The notes: generated by a model not told the origin, from the letters alone. A stretch of 64,000 nucleotides of DNA from Noviherbaspirillum_A sp963522035 (GCA_963522035.1 CAUQYP010000002.1:36370-100369); one strand, 5' to 3'; shown: positions 15,323 to 23,714, counted from the stretch's first letter. Numbers and translations are program-made.

Positions 15323-15955
15323 TCACTCATTCCCGCTCTTGGCTGCTTTGCGGCGCGAAGATGCAAAACCCAGCAGGCCCAGGCCCATCAGTGCGATGGT
15401 GGCTGGCTCGGGAACGGCGGCCGGAGGAGAGATGATGCCCTTTGTCACATCGACATTCAGCACTGCTTTGTCGAAATAGAAATTGCCGGCTGTTGCTTCG
15501 ACAAATACGTTGATCGCACCGTCTGCCCTGAAGTCGGTCAGTGCCTTGCTGTTGAAGGCCACGTCGCTGACGACACTACCTGACTGCGCATTGACCCAGT
15601 ACGACACAGGAATAAAGCCATACAACAATTTGATATCCCAGTATCCAGGGATGTCTGAAATGCTGTTGCCGGTTCCAATTTGGGTAGACGCCGATCCGAG
15701 GGTGATCTTGTAGCTTTCGTTGTCGCCGGCGGCATTGTCACGCAGGAAAACCGAGAGCACGGCAGAGTTGATGGTATCGATTGCCTTGTTGAAGCCATCC
15801 AGGGTAAAGGTGAAATTGGTCGAAGCACTGCCGTTTTTTGAAAGTAGGACGTCCGGGACAGCGTTATAGGTAATGACTTCTGCATTCGCAACTGAACCAA
15901 CGCTGAGAATTCCGGTGAAGGCTGCGGCGAGTAAAGCATTCTTAATGATGTTCAT
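15323..15955 (-). CDS. PEP-CTERM sorting-domain protein, 210 aa
   Basis: A secreted protein with an N-terminal signal peptide (NIIKNALLAAAF...VANA, cleavage near residue 25), a beta-rich middle with many Ser, Thr, Asn and Asp, and a classical PEP-CTERM tail: VPEPATIALMGLGLLG, then an SRRK basic end. Such tails are recognised by exosortase and are common in exopolysaccharide-making betaproteobacteria. The sorting machinery would be chromosomal. Start at ATG 15955 after AGGGGAACACA. A surface or biofilm-matrix role is inferred. It is unusual cargo for a plasmid and supports the host guess. Confidence 0.85.
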   Translation of the reverse strand: MNIIKNALLAAAFTGILSVGSVANAEVITYNAVPDVLLSKNGSASTNFTFTLDGFNKAIDTINSAVLSVFLRDNAAGDNESYKITLGSASTQIGTGNSISDIPGYWDIKLLYGFIPVSYWVNAQSGSVVSDVAFNSKALTDFRADGAINVFVEATAGNFYFDKAVLNVDVTKGIISPPAAVPEPATIALMGLGLLGFASSRRKAAKSGNE

Positions 15956-16254
15956 TGTGTTCCCCTGGTAAGTTTGCCTCAGTGTGAGACCTTGATTACT
16001 CTATAGCAATGTTTATGCCAGGAAACTATTAATCTTTTCAAAACAGTTGCTTATGGGATACTTTGCAGGTTATGCATGAAGTCTGATTTAGCATTGTGTA
16101 AATATTTTCGACATGCAACCATGTTCGCAACGAGGGCTATGCGCCGTAGCGCGGACGTATCGAGCAAATCGACTTCTCGGTGAAGCTTGCCCACTGTTGC
16201 CACCATAAGTGCTAAAGTAGAATACTTTCCTTCAATCAACTTTATCCGGGGCCA

Positions 16255-16602
16255 ATGGACATCATCAATTTGCTAGAGCGTGCGGGCTTTGAGACCGAGG
16301 TACGCGAGAAGTGGACGGCCGTCATCGACAGAAGGCCGGAGTTCAGGGTTCGATTCGGCTCGCCGAGGATTGGCAAGGTACAGAAGGACCGGTTCTACAT
16401 TACGCCTGTGGCACTGCACAGTGCTGCCGAAACCCTAATCACCGGCGCTGGGCATGAACTTCACCACTTGCCGTCAAGCGACAGCAATCGAAACGCGGTC
16501 TACCCTGGTTTCAGCATCGCTGGACGTAGCGAAGAGGAACTGGACAGGTTCGTTGCCGTCTTGCGCACGGTGGTCAACAGCCACCTCACCCAGACTGCCT
16601 GA
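16255..16602 (+). CDS. Hypothetical protein, 115 aa
   Basis: Starts at ATG 16255; the ribosome site is weak (GGGGCCA). Small alpha/beta protein: the N-terminal DIINLLERAGFETEVREKWTAVI, then an Arg-rich strand RRPEFRVRFGSPRIGKVQ, and a C-terminal helix EEELDRFVAVLRTVVN. No signal peptide, cysteines or catalytic motif. Unrecognised. Confidence 0.5.
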   Translation: MDIINLLERAGFETEVREKWTAVIDRRPEFRVRFGSPRIGKVQKDRFYITPVALHSAAETLITGAGHELHHLPSSDSNRNAVYPGFSIAGRSEEELDRFVAVLRTVVNSHLTQTA

Positions 16603-16796
16603 TCGCCGCGTGCAGACCGCCACACTGACCGGACGAGCTGTGGCAACCCCTGTCTCGCTTTCCTAGCACGCCGTTACACCGGTAGCGTCCTGCGGAGAGT
16701 GGGAAGAGTTTTAACCGGCTCTACGCCGCTGGCAGCAAAAAGCAAAGTCCTCGGCTGCCATTTCACCGGGGGTTTCTTTTTTGCGGCATTCATTCA

Positions 16797-17027
16797 TCAA
16801 TCGAACGGCAGCAGGAATTCCCGGTAAAACCGCTGCCCGTTAATCGGGTCAGCCTTCGAGATTTCTGCATGGACTTCCCGAATTAAAACGGGCGGCTGGG
16901 ACAAATCACCCCAGCCGTCGAGAATTTTCTTGTTGGCGTGAAGATTGAACGGTGCCCACTCGCGCGCCAGGCGCTTTGCCTGTTCCTTCACAAGATCGTT
17001 CGGCATAGGCATGAAATCGGTTCGCAT
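16797..17027 (-). CDS. Hypothetical protein, 76 aa
   Basis: Short helical protein; candidate starts at 17027 or 17012 (MPMPNDLVKEQ). Contains LVKEQAKRLAREWAPFNLHANKKI and a C-terminal REVHAEISKADPINGQRFYREF. The composition looks like a real small cytoplasmic protein, but no family is recognised. It lies alone on the minus strand. Confidence 0.4.
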   Translation of the reverse strand: MRTDFMPMPNDLVKEQAKRLAREWAPFNLHANKKILDGWGDLSQPPVLIREVHAEISKADPINGQRFYREFLLPFD

Positions 17028-17140
17028 CTGACTGCGAACGCATGCGCTGAAGTTGGGGAGCTATTGAAGATAGCAGAAATGCCTCGTCAAAAGAAAGGGG
17101 GCTGTTCTGGCAATACTAACTTCAGGCCCAGAGAACGCTC

Positions 17141-17656
17141 TTACAGCACCAGCGTAAGCACGACCATGGTGCCGATGCCGATCGTGAACAGCTGGCGCCG
17201 CTGGCCCTCATCGATCCGCAGGCCGCGCTTGGCCAGAAAGGCTTCCACGACGGTGAAGCCATCGAACGGGGGAAGGGGAATCAGGTTGATGGCCGCCAGC
17301 AGCAGTGATCCTTTGGCGGCGATGAGCGTCGCCCATGACGGCACGATCCAGTAGGCCAGCAGCAGAAATAGCCCGAGCAGGATGGATGCGATTGGACCGG
17401 CAGCCGCCGCAATCGCCCGATCACGAAGCGAGGCCTTGGCGTAGTCGTCGCTAACGGCCATGCCGATGAAGGGAAGCAAACGGATTTCTTCTTGTTTGGT
17501 AGAAAAAAGAAGGGGGCCGGTGCCGATGACAATCTTGTCGACCCGCATCCCCAGCCGGCGCATGGTCCAGGCGTGACCATACTCATGGATCACCAGGAGA
17601 AAGGTGAGGATGAACCAGATCAGGCCAAAGCCCAACAGCAATTTCAGAATAGTCAC
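17141..17656 (-). CDS. Minimal site-2 protease (M50-family metallopeptidase), 171 aa
   Basis: An integral membrane zinc protease reduced to the core. The zinc motif HEYGH is at residues 24-28 within the first membrane span, and the second signature NLIPLPPFDG is at 124-133 in a later span, giving the third metal ligand D132. Hydrophobic spans lie at about 3-23, 82-105 and 108-128. No PDZ or CBS domain is present. Family members cut substrates within the membrane, often anti-sigma factors; no anti-sigma gene is adjacent, so the substrate is unknown. The start follows AGGAACGACGTG. The gene lies between an unknown small gene and umuDC. Confidence 0.85.
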   Translation of the reverse strand: MTILKLLLGFGLIWFILTFLLVIHEYGHAWTMRRLGMRVDKIVIGTGPLLFSTKQEEIRLLPFIGMAVSDDYAKASLRDRAIAAAAGPIASILLGLFLLLAYWIVPSWATLIAAKGSLLLAAINLIPLPPFDGFTVVEAFLAKRGLRIDEGQRRQLFTIGIGTMVVLTLVL

Positions 17657-17867
17657 GTCGTTCCTTCAACCCTTTTCACTATGCCCAGCATTCTCACGCC
17701 GGCCGCGGCGAGCCATCTTCGTTTCACTCAAACGTTGTGCGATTAGCAACATGTTATATGAGAAACAACTCTATTGCTCGAAATTAAAGGCCTTGTCAGC
17801 TTATTAGATTCGGCTCGGATCAAAAGGAAGCGGAATCGAGCCTTGCGGAAAATAACCCTGATACATA

Positions 17868-17887
17868 TACTGGATAAAAATACAGTT
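17868..17887 (+). promoter_or_regulatory. LexA (SOS) box before umuDC
   Basis: CTG at 17870-17872, ten bases (GATAAAAATA), then CAG at 17883-17885, flanked by TA on the left and TTA on the right: an excellent match to the LexA consensus CTG-N10-CAG. It sits 15 bases before the umuD ATG, so LexA should repress umuDC until DNA damage. Confidence 0.85.
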
Positions 17888-17901
17888 ATTTCCAAGGTTC
17901 A

Positions 17902-18369
17902 ATGTTTACTCGCAACGTCGTCAACCTGGCCGAGATACATACCCTCGTCCCCGTCATCTGGCCCCTGAAATCCGCCGGCTCTTCAACCATTCCCGCCTTC
18001 AGGGTCAGATGTCCAGCCGGCTTCCCGTCGCCAGCTGCGGACTATTGTGAGAGTGCGCTCGACCTCCACGAATATCTCGTCAAACATCGCGCTGCCACAT
18101 TCATTTTCGATGTTTGTGGTGACTCAATGAAAAATGCAGGGATTTTTGACGGCGACAAAATTGTGGTGGACCGGGCGGTCGAAGCAAAAAGCGGCGACAT
18201 CATCGTCGCAATCCTAAATGGAGAGCACACCGTCAAGCGGGTTTGGATTACGCCCACAGGCATTGAACTAAGGCCCGAGAATCATCTTTACCAAACCATC
18301 CTGTTGAAAGAGGCTGAAGAACTAATTGTCTTCGGGGTGGTAGTCGGCGTGGTTCGCAAGCTGACATGA
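17902..18369 (+). CDS. umuD: UmuD-like S24 peptidase, DNA polymerase V subunit
   Basis: A 155-residue protein of the LexA/UmuD self-cleaving serine protease family. The cleavage site is the Ala-Gly pair at 39-40 (CPAG-FPSPA). The catalytic Ser75 lies in GDSM and the Lys112 in HTVKRVW. RecA-stimulated self-cleavage gives UmuD', which joins UmuC to form the translesion polymerase. AAGG precedes the ATG, and its stop overlaps umuC by four bases, so the two are coupled. It is under the LexA box at 17868. Plasmid umuDC homologues (mucAB, rumAB, impAB) are well known. Confidence 0.9.
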   Translation: MFTRNVVNLAEIHTLVPVIWPLKSAGSSTIPAFRVRCPAGFPSPAADYCESALDLHEYLVKHRAATFIFDVCGDSMKNAGIFDGDKIVVDRAVEAKSGDIIVAILNGEHTVKRVWITPTGIELRPENHLYQTILLKEAEELIVFGVVVGVVRKLT

Positions 18370-19676
18370 AGACGCATTTGGCGGCCGTACCCATGTACGC
18401 GCTGGTCGACTGTAATAACTATTACTGCAGCTGCGAAAGGATATTCAATCCGCGCCTTGAAGGACGACCACTTGTCGTTTTGTCAAATAACGACGGCTGC
18501 GCAGTGGCGCGCAGCCAGGAGGCGAAAGACTTAGGCGTGAAGATGGGGACGCCCTGGTTTCAATTGAAAGACCTGGTGCGTCATCATCGCCTGATCGGGC
18601 TTTCTAGCAACTACACCCTCTATGGCGATATCAGTGCGCGGGTCGTGCAAGTCCTGAGCCAATTTACGCCGGATTATGAGATGTACAGCATCGATGAGAG
18701 CTTCCTAAGGGTCGACCGGATGCAGCTTTTGTGGCCCAGCTTTACGACGATGGGACATGCCATCAGGACGCGTGTGAGGCAATGGACCGGCATCCCGGTC
18801 TGTGTCGGACTCGCGCCCACGCGCACTCTCGCCAAATTAGCGAACCACATCGCAAAAAAGAATCCGCAGTTTGGTGGCGTCTTTGATCTGACCGCTTATC
18901 CCTCTGCCGACCTCGACAAACTTCTATCATCCATCGATGTCGGCGAGGTTTGGGGAGTGGGGCGGCGGATTGCAGAGAAGCTGCAGAACATGGGAATTCA
19001 GACGGTACAGGACTTACGCCGTGCTTCCCCGAAGATGATTCGATCCCATTTCTCGGTCGTCATGGAACGTACTGTCACAGAGCTGCAAGGCACGCCTTGC
19101 ATGGATCTGGAAGAAGTGGCGCCTGCCAAGAAGCAGATCATCTCCTCCAAGAGTTTTGGCATGATGGTGGTGACCCGCGAAGAGTTAATGGAAGCCTTGG
19201 CGACCTATGTCACCCGCGCGGCCGAAAAGCTTCGCGCTCAAAACTCTGTGTGCGGCGTGCTACAAGTTTTCGTTCACACTAATCAGTTCCGTCCAGAAGA
19301 CCCGCAGTACAGCAACGCCGTTACGATTCCGCTTCCCTATCCGACCTCGGACACGCGCAAGCTCGCCGCGGCGGCGGCCATGGGACTCAGGGCAATCTAC
19401 AAAAATGGATTCATGTATAAAAAGTGCGGTGTGATGCTACTCGACCTCACGCCGGCTGGCGTAATTCAGCGGTCGCTCTTCGATGCGGTAGAAGAAAATT
19501 ACCAGCATTCAGCCACCGTAATGGCTGCGCTCGATGGTATCAACAGTCGTTTCGGCCGCGATACCTTAAAGGTGGCTGCAGCAGGCATCGCAAAGCGATG
19601 GGTGGCACGGGCCGAAAACAAGACGCAGTGCTTTACAACCAGGTGGAGCGAACTGCCCAAGGCAATGGCGAACTAA
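18366..19676 (+). CDS. umuC: UmuC-like Y-family DNA polymerase
   Basis: A 436-residue Y-family polymerase, close to the usual UmuC length. It has the N-terminal palm YALVDCNNYYCSCER (first catalytic Asp), then SNNDGCAVARS, YSIDESFL with the catalytic Asp-Glu pair, and VCVGLAPTRTLAKLAN, followed by the helix-hairpin-helix and little-finger regions and the C-terminal UmuC domain. It makes error-prone bypass of lesions during SOS. Overlap with umuD (ATGA) indicates one operon. Plasmid polymerases of this type may also aid gap filling in DNA entering as a single strand; that role is inference here. Confidence 0.95.
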   Translation: MKTHLAAVPMYALVDCNNYYCSCERIFNPRLEGRPLVVLSNNDGCAVARSQEAKDLGVKMGTPWFQLKDLVRHHRLIGLSSNYTLYGDISARVVQVLSQFTPDYEMYSIDESFLRVDRMQLLWPSFTTMGHAIRTRVRQWTGIPVCVGLAPTRTLAKLANHIAKKNPQFGGVFDLTAYPSADLDKLLSSIDVGEVWGVGRRIAEKLQNMGIQTVQDLRRASPKMIRSHFSVVMERTVTELQGTPCMDLEEVAPAKKQIISSKSFGMMVVTREELMEALATYVTRAAEKLRAQNSVCGVLQVFVHTNQFRPEDPQYSNAVTIPLPYPTSDTRKLAAAAAMGLRAIYKNGFMYKKCGVMLLDLTPAGVIQRSLFDAVEENYQHSATVMAALDGINSRFGRDTLKVAAAGIAKRWVARAENKTQCFTTRWSELPKAMAN

Positions 19677-19790
19677 CGAGATGACGCGGCACAACCAGAA
19701 TGGGAAAACAACATAGTTGGTATTGATATAAGCCTCATTGAATATAGTTACTTGTAACGGGCGGCATATTGCGAATATAATTCGTCAACG

Positions 19791-19884
19791 GAGAGGTAAT
19801 CCGAGAAATCGTGCGGCATAAGGGCACTGCACACCTATAGGTGCGGGCGTGAAAGCGGCGTGGTTTCCTGGATTATCTCCTCTC
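19791..19884 (+). ncRNA. Long imperfect hairpin (candidate structured RNA or single-stranded-DNA promoter)
   Basis: The 94 bases fold on themselves: GAGAGG / CCTCTC, then TAATCC / GGATTA (three-base bulge), then GAAA / TTTC, then a further nine positions that pair in RNA with wobble, and a terminal CACC-TATA-GGTG hairpin. It lies between the umuC stop and the ParB-like gene and precedes a separate terminator at 19917. In RNA it would be a stable rod. In transferred single-stranded DNA it would resemble the hairpin promoters (Frpo/ssi) of leading regions. No Rfam family is recognised. Confidence 0.5.
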
Positions 19885-19916
19885 AGTAGTAACCGGTTTT
19901 ACCTTGCATGTCGGTT

Positions 19917-19966
19917 CGCCGACAATAATTCTTCCCGCTACAGGCAACTGTCGGCGGGTTTTTTTT
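19917..19966 (+). terminator. Intrinsic terminator
   Basis: CGCCGACA / TGTCGGCG stem with a 24-base loop, followed by GGTTTTTTTT. Any transcript starting in the hairpin region to the left would end here, before the ParB-like gene. Confidence 0.75.
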
Positions 19967-20045
19967 AGCTAGGCGTATGCCGGTCACGTTTTTATGGCTC
20001 GCTGTGCGCCATCTCCTGGCACCACACAACCACTAGGAGATCGCA

Positions 20046-21002
20046 ATGACTAACGATAATTTGCAGGACAACGATATGCAGAACCTCGAACTCGACTTCA
20101 ACCGTGCATTCGTCAAGGGCAACCTGAAAAGCGGCATGAAGGCCATCGGCGCCAGCTCAAGCGACTTGTGGATGATCGACCCCGCATCGGTAAAAATCAT
20201 CGAGGGCTATAACGTTCGTGTCCACGATGACGTCTGGGAGGAACGTGTCCAGGCGCTGATGCAGTCGATGATGGATGAGGGCTACAAGAAGGATTGTCCG
20301 ATTTCCGTGATCGTCGTTCGAGAGGGCGATGAGAACGTCATCTACCTCAAGCGTGGGCATACCAGGCTTGAGGCTGTGCAGCGAGCCATCAAGCTCGGCG
20401 CACCCATTACGGCGATCTCGGCCGTGGCAACCCAGACAGACATGTCGGAAGAGGACATGATTGCCGACCTGGTGCTGAGCAATAATGGTGAAAAACTCTC
20501 GCCCTATGAGACCGCCATTGTCTGCAAGCGACTGGCGCGGTTTGTCGGTGACAGCAGCAAGATTGCCAGGAAGTTGGGGTTGTCCAAGCCCTATGTGGAC
20601 GATCTGTTGCTGATGATCGACGGCCCGTTCGTTATCCGGGAATATGTTCGCAACCGAGTCATCACGGCGACCTTTGCAATCGAAATGTTAAAAAAGCATG
20701 GTGACAAGGCTGTTGAGGAGATCGAGGCCTCGATCGCTCGGGCCCGGGCAAGCAACAGCACGAAGGTCTCCGGCAAACATGCAGCTGGCGCAGTGTTGAC
20801 GAAGGCGGTCAAGAAAGCTGCACCGCAAATGCGATTGGCCATCAACGAAGTCAAAGCCGATCCCGCCTACGCCCAGTTGTCGCAGGAGACACGGGCAAGA
20901 ATCGACGCTGTCTTTCAATCGTTGAAGGATGCCGAAAGCGCCGAGGCATCATTGGCTACAACGCCGGATCTGGTTACACCTTCGACGAAGCAGGCGGCCT
21001 AG
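20046..21002 (+). CDS. ParB/Spo0J-like protein, 318 aa
   Basis: Contains a ParB N-terminal domain: the strand ISVIVVREGDENVIYLKRGHTRLEAVQRA, whose GHTRLEA fits the G-x2-R-x2-A nucleotide-binding box, then a helix-turn-helix IARKLGLSKPYVDDLLLM, and an Ala/Lys-rich C-terminus. ParB-type domains act in partition or in nucleotide-dependent regulation. No parA is adjacent; instead a PAPS-reductase-like gene follows at 21140. That pairing recalls IbrA/IbrB-type pairs (PAPS-reductase-like plus ParB-like) more than a partition locus. Start follows CTAGGAGATCGCA. A terminator at 21025 separates the two genes. Confidence 0.7.
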   Translation: MTNDNLQDNDMQNLELDFNRAFVKGNLKSGMKAIGASSSDLWMIDPASVKIIEGYNVRVHDDVWEERVQALMQSMMDEGYKKDCPISVIVVREGDENVIYLKRGHTRLEAVQRAIKLGAPITAISAVATQTDMSEEDMIADLVLSNNGEKLSPYETAIVCKRLARFVGDSSKIARKLGLSKPYVDDLLLMIDGPFVIREYVRNRVITATFAIEMLKKHGDKAVEEIEASIARARASNSTKVSGKHAAGAVLTKAVKKAAPQMRLAINEVKADPAYAQLSQETRARIDAVFQSLKDAESAEASLATTPDLVTPSTKQAA

Positions 21003-21024
21003 TTGCTGCAAATTCCATAACCCC

Positions 21025-21052
21025 AAGCCCGCTCTTGCAGCGGGCTTTTCTT
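21025..21052 (+). terminator. Intrinsic terminator after the ParB-like gene
   Basis: AAGCCCGCT / AGCGGGCTT stem, then TTTTCTTTTT. Confidence 0.85.
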
Positions 21053-21139
21053 TTTCCCTTTGGCTCTTTCCTGTTCGGTGTTTCGCATTTCCATGAGTCC
21101 GGCCTACCCATGAGGCCTTTTCTTTTAGGAGATGTAGAG

Positions 21140-22126
21140 ATGGAACAAGTTGCCCTGTTTGTCACCAGCGATGCCTTCGATCCATTTGCGTTCGATAAGG
21201 TCATCATCGGATTTTCAGGCGGGAAGGACAGCATAGCCTGCGTGCTCCACTGTTTGGATCTTGGCATTCCCAAGGACCGCATCGAGTTGTGGCACCACGA
21301 AATCGATGATGGCGATACTGGCCAGTTGAAAATGGATTGGCCCTGCACGCATGGCTATGTAAAAGCGTTTGCGAACGCACTGGGCCTTCCGCTGTACTTC
21401 AGCTGGAGAGAAGGTGGCTTTGCGCGTGAACTCCTGCGGGAAAACGCATTGACCGCACCTACGCTGTTCGAGACGCCCCATGGCCTGATGAAGGCTGGCG
21501 GTATACGGGGAACACCTTCCACAAGGCGGAAATTTCCTCAGCAGTCAGCAAACTTATCAACGAGATGGTGCAGTGCAGCTTTAGAAATTGACATATGTTC
21601 AATGGCCATTGCCAACCAGGCGCGTTTCAACGGCAAGCGAACAATGCTTGTAACAGGCGAGCGTGCGGAGGAAAGCTCGGCCAGAGCGAAGTATCAAATT
21701 GCGGAGCCTCACAAGACCAGCAATGGGAAACGTATGGTATGGCAATGGCGTCCAGTCCACCAATGGTCGGAAAAAGAGGTATGGGCACTTCTGGAGCGGC
21801 ATCGCATCCGGGCGCATCCCGCTTACTTTCTCGGATGGTCGCGGTGCAGCTGCATGACCTGCATCTTCGGCTCGCCGTCCCAATGGGCAAGCGTGGCGCA
21901 GATTGCTCCGCGCAAGGTCATCCAGATCCGCCAGCATGAGAAGGACTTCGGCGTAACGCTACGGCGTGATGGTGACATCGACAAGGCGATCGTACGCGGC
22001 ACGCCCTATGCGATGGATCAGGAGCATGTTCGGGTTGCGATGACCGAGGATTATGACCTGCCGATCTTCATGGAGAACTGGGTGCTGCCGTCTGGCGCCT
22101 TTGGTGAAGCTGCAGGGCCCACTTGA
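21140..22126 (+). CDS. PAPS-reductase-family protein, 328 aa
   Basis: A canonical ATP-pyrophosphatase P-loop SGGKDS lies at residues 26-31, followed by WHHEIDDG, then a cysteine-rich motif RCSCMTC at about 235-241. It belongs to the PAPS-reductase/DndC/IbrA superfamily that activates nucleotides or sulfur. The ATG at 21140 is selected because TTAGGAGATGTAG precedes it; earlier in-frame ATGs lie inside or next to the terminator at 21025. There are no sulfate-assimilation genes nearby, so ordinary PAPS reduction is unlikely. Its place after a ParB-like gene and the presence of a DndC-like relative at 9917 suggest a nucleic-acid modification or regulatory role; this is inference. Confidence 0.7.
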   Translation: MEQVALFVTSDAFDPFAFDKVIIGFSGGKDSIACVLHCLDLGIPKDRIELWHHEIDDGDTGQLKMDWPCTHGYVKAFANALGLPLYFSWREGGFARELLRENALTAPTLFETPHGLMKAGGIRGTPSTRRKFPQQSANLSTRWCSAALEIDICSMAIANQARFNGKRTMLVTGERAEESSARAKYQIAEPHKTSNGKRMVWQWRPVHQWSEKEVWALLERHRIRAHPAYFLGWSRCSCMTCIFGSPSQWASVAQIAPRKVIQIRQHEKDFGVTLRRDGDIDKAIVRGTPYAMDQEHVRVAMTEDYDLPIFMENWVLPSGAFGEAAGPT

Positions 22127-22148
22127 CTGCTTCACATAACAATCACCC

Positions 22149-22178
22149 ACCCGCGCCCCTTGGCGCGGGTTTTTTTTG
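22149..22178 (+). terminator. Intrinsic terminator
   Basis: ACCCGCGCC / GGCGCGGGT stem followed by eight T. Confidence 0.9.
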
Positions 22179-22355
22179 GGGAAAGCCACTCGATATTTCG
22201 GGTTTTTCCGACAGACCGCCGGTGGTCACACGGAGAAAATCGACCCAGAGCGGGCATTTACATCGGCTCAAGGAATGCTTACTTCCTCAAATAAGTAAGG
22301 CTATTCAGATTTACTTACGCCCATGAATAGCAGCATTGTGAGGCACCCTAGAAAT

Positions 22356-22685
22356 TTATGCTTCCTTAAACATCTCCTTTTCAGTTTTAGTTTTTACATC
22401 ATCGTATATTTTCTTTCGATAATTTGCATCCAATAGATTATTAGATGGATCCATCTTCTGAATTTCAGTAAGTGCTTTGTCTTTCAGGGCCGCCTGTGCA
22501 GCTAGGGCACCAGATTTGTCTACGACAATTAGACGCAACTCGTCCAACTCCTTTTGCAATTTTTCAGCGTGGGCTTTCCACTGGTTAATCGCATTATTAT
22601 GGTGCCCAATGCGTGCAGCCAATTCATCTGCGTCGGCTTCAGCTTCCGTGCTCCACATCCCGTGTGTTTTTTCCATCAAATTCAT
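22356..22685 (-). CDS. Coiled-coil protein, 109 aa (paralogue 2, no membrane anchor)
   Basis: Relative of the proteins at 5745 and 26150. It shares TEAEADADELAA at the N-terminus with SEAEADADFAAA of paralogue 1, then NQWKAHAEKLQKELDEL, then MDPSNNLLDANYRKKIYDD. It stops soon after the motif, so it lacks the basic cluster and C-terminal membrane span of the other two. The start follows AAAGGAAAGTAA. Soluble and probably able to pair with the membrane-anchored forms through the coiled coil (inference). It does not share the promoter found before paralogues 1 and 3. The downstream flank (22290-22335) holds two short inverted repeats that may end its transcript. The stretch 22179-22355 has no other gene. 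Confidence 0.65.
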   Translation of the reverse strand: MNLMEKTHGMWSTEAEADADELAARIGHHNNAINQWKAHAEKLQKELDELRLIVVDKSGALAAQAALKDKALTEIQKMDPSNNLLDANYRKKIYDDVKTKTEKEMFKEA

Positions 22686-22989
22686 TTACTTTCCTTTAGT
22701 ATTCGCTTACCGCTATCTTCTCATTTTTGTAACAAGACTAATGGAAGCCTGATCGATTTTTCCTCAGCCTACAAGTAGGTGCCCACGGGAAATGGTCTAT
22801 CGAACGGCCGATTTTGGCCGAACTCGGACTTTAACAATCATATCAATCCTCATCAAATGATACCCTCGCTCTGCCGAGTAATTTCTTAAGTTCCGGACTT
22901 ACTCGTTTCCCTTCCTAATCGCTGTGCGTCATCCCCTCTCATCAGGGGAACAAGTCTCCTGTTTTCTCAACACAATAAGGAGCAATGCA

Positions 22990-23226
22990 ATGCAACGGGA
23001 AGCTGAAAATCTGGAGTTGTTCATCAAGGTCGCCGCCGACTCGATCGCGGAATTGCGCAAGGTCGATGTCATGCGCGTGCTCGGATCGAATTCGATGCGC
23101 AAACGACCGCTGGCAAATTACATCTGCCAGCACCGGCCGGATCTCGCACAAGAGGTCAGGGAAGTCATGGAAGAGGAGTTCGGGATTTTGGACTGGCGTG
23201 CTTCTGAAGCGTCAACGCCTGCCTAG
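22990..23226 (+). CDS. Hypothetical small helical protein, 78 aa
   Basis: ATG at 22990 after AATAAGGAGCAATGCA. All-helical and charged: MQREAENLELFIKVAADSI, then LRKVDVMRVLGSNSMRKRPL and a C-terminal QEVREVMEEEFGIL. It could be a small DNA-binding or adaptor protein. Unrecognised. It is part of the run of single-gene cassettes. Confidence 0.5.
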   Translation: MQREAENLELFIKVAADSIAELRKVDVMRVLGSNSMRKRPLANYICQHRPDLAQEVREVMEEEFGILDWRASEASTPA

Positions 23227-23347
23227 CCCGGCGTCGTCCTTACGGAGAGGTCCTTGCGGGGCCGCGGCAGCGACTGAAGCTATTCGGCCGCTTCCGTTTC
23301 CCTGAAAGTCATTACACCGTATTCGATTAACCTCTCAGGAGATTCTC

Positions 23348-23698
23348 ATGTCAACAGCAGTTTTCAAACCTCAGTTCGTGTCCAACTATCAGGGCGCATC
23401 CGACTATCGCTGGGCAGGATTGCGAGGCCGGATCACCTGGCGCGGGCTCAACCGGGAACACCAGGCGTTCTACCGCAGCCCTGATGATCCCCGGCTGCTC
23501 GGGACTGTCGTCAACGGTGCCGAACCAGTATCAGCGGAAATACTCGCTTTCTTTCAACGCAAGCAGGACGAGCTATTCGAGTTAATGCAGGATGCCGACA
23601 GGTTCTACCTGACTTCGCTGACAACAGCCAAGTGGTACCCGCATTTGGGGTGGGTACGGTGCGAACCAACGGCCAATAATTCTCCGGCCTTCTCATAG
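23348..23698 (+). CDS. H-NS-like-motif or small hypothetical protein, 116 aa
   Basis: ATG preceded by CTCAGGAGATTCTC. The N-terminal segment SDYRWAGLRGRITWRGLNREHQAF is basic and aromatic and contains a W-x-G-x-G-R-x-W-like phrase. The C-terminal half is helical (EILAFFQRKQDELFELMQDADRFY). The H-NS comparison is only a resemblance of the basic GRxxW phrase; I do not claim the family. Followed by a terminator at 23715. Confidence 0.45.
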   Translation: MSTAVFKPQFVSNYQGASDYRWAGLRGRITWRGLNREHQAFYRSPDDPRLLGTVVNGAEPVSAEILAFFQRKQDELFELMQDADRFYLTSLTTAKWYPHLGWVRCEPTANNSPAFS

Positions 23699-23714
23699 CA
23701 TTCAATTCAACTAT

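Noticed and set aside
16051..16239. 62-codon minus-strand frame with TTG start
   Set aside because: Possible small gene, but without a ribosome site, motif or neighbour evidence.
20046..21002. Partition locus parAB
   Set aside because: Only a ParB-like gene is present; no ParA Walker-type gene or clear parS repeats next to it.
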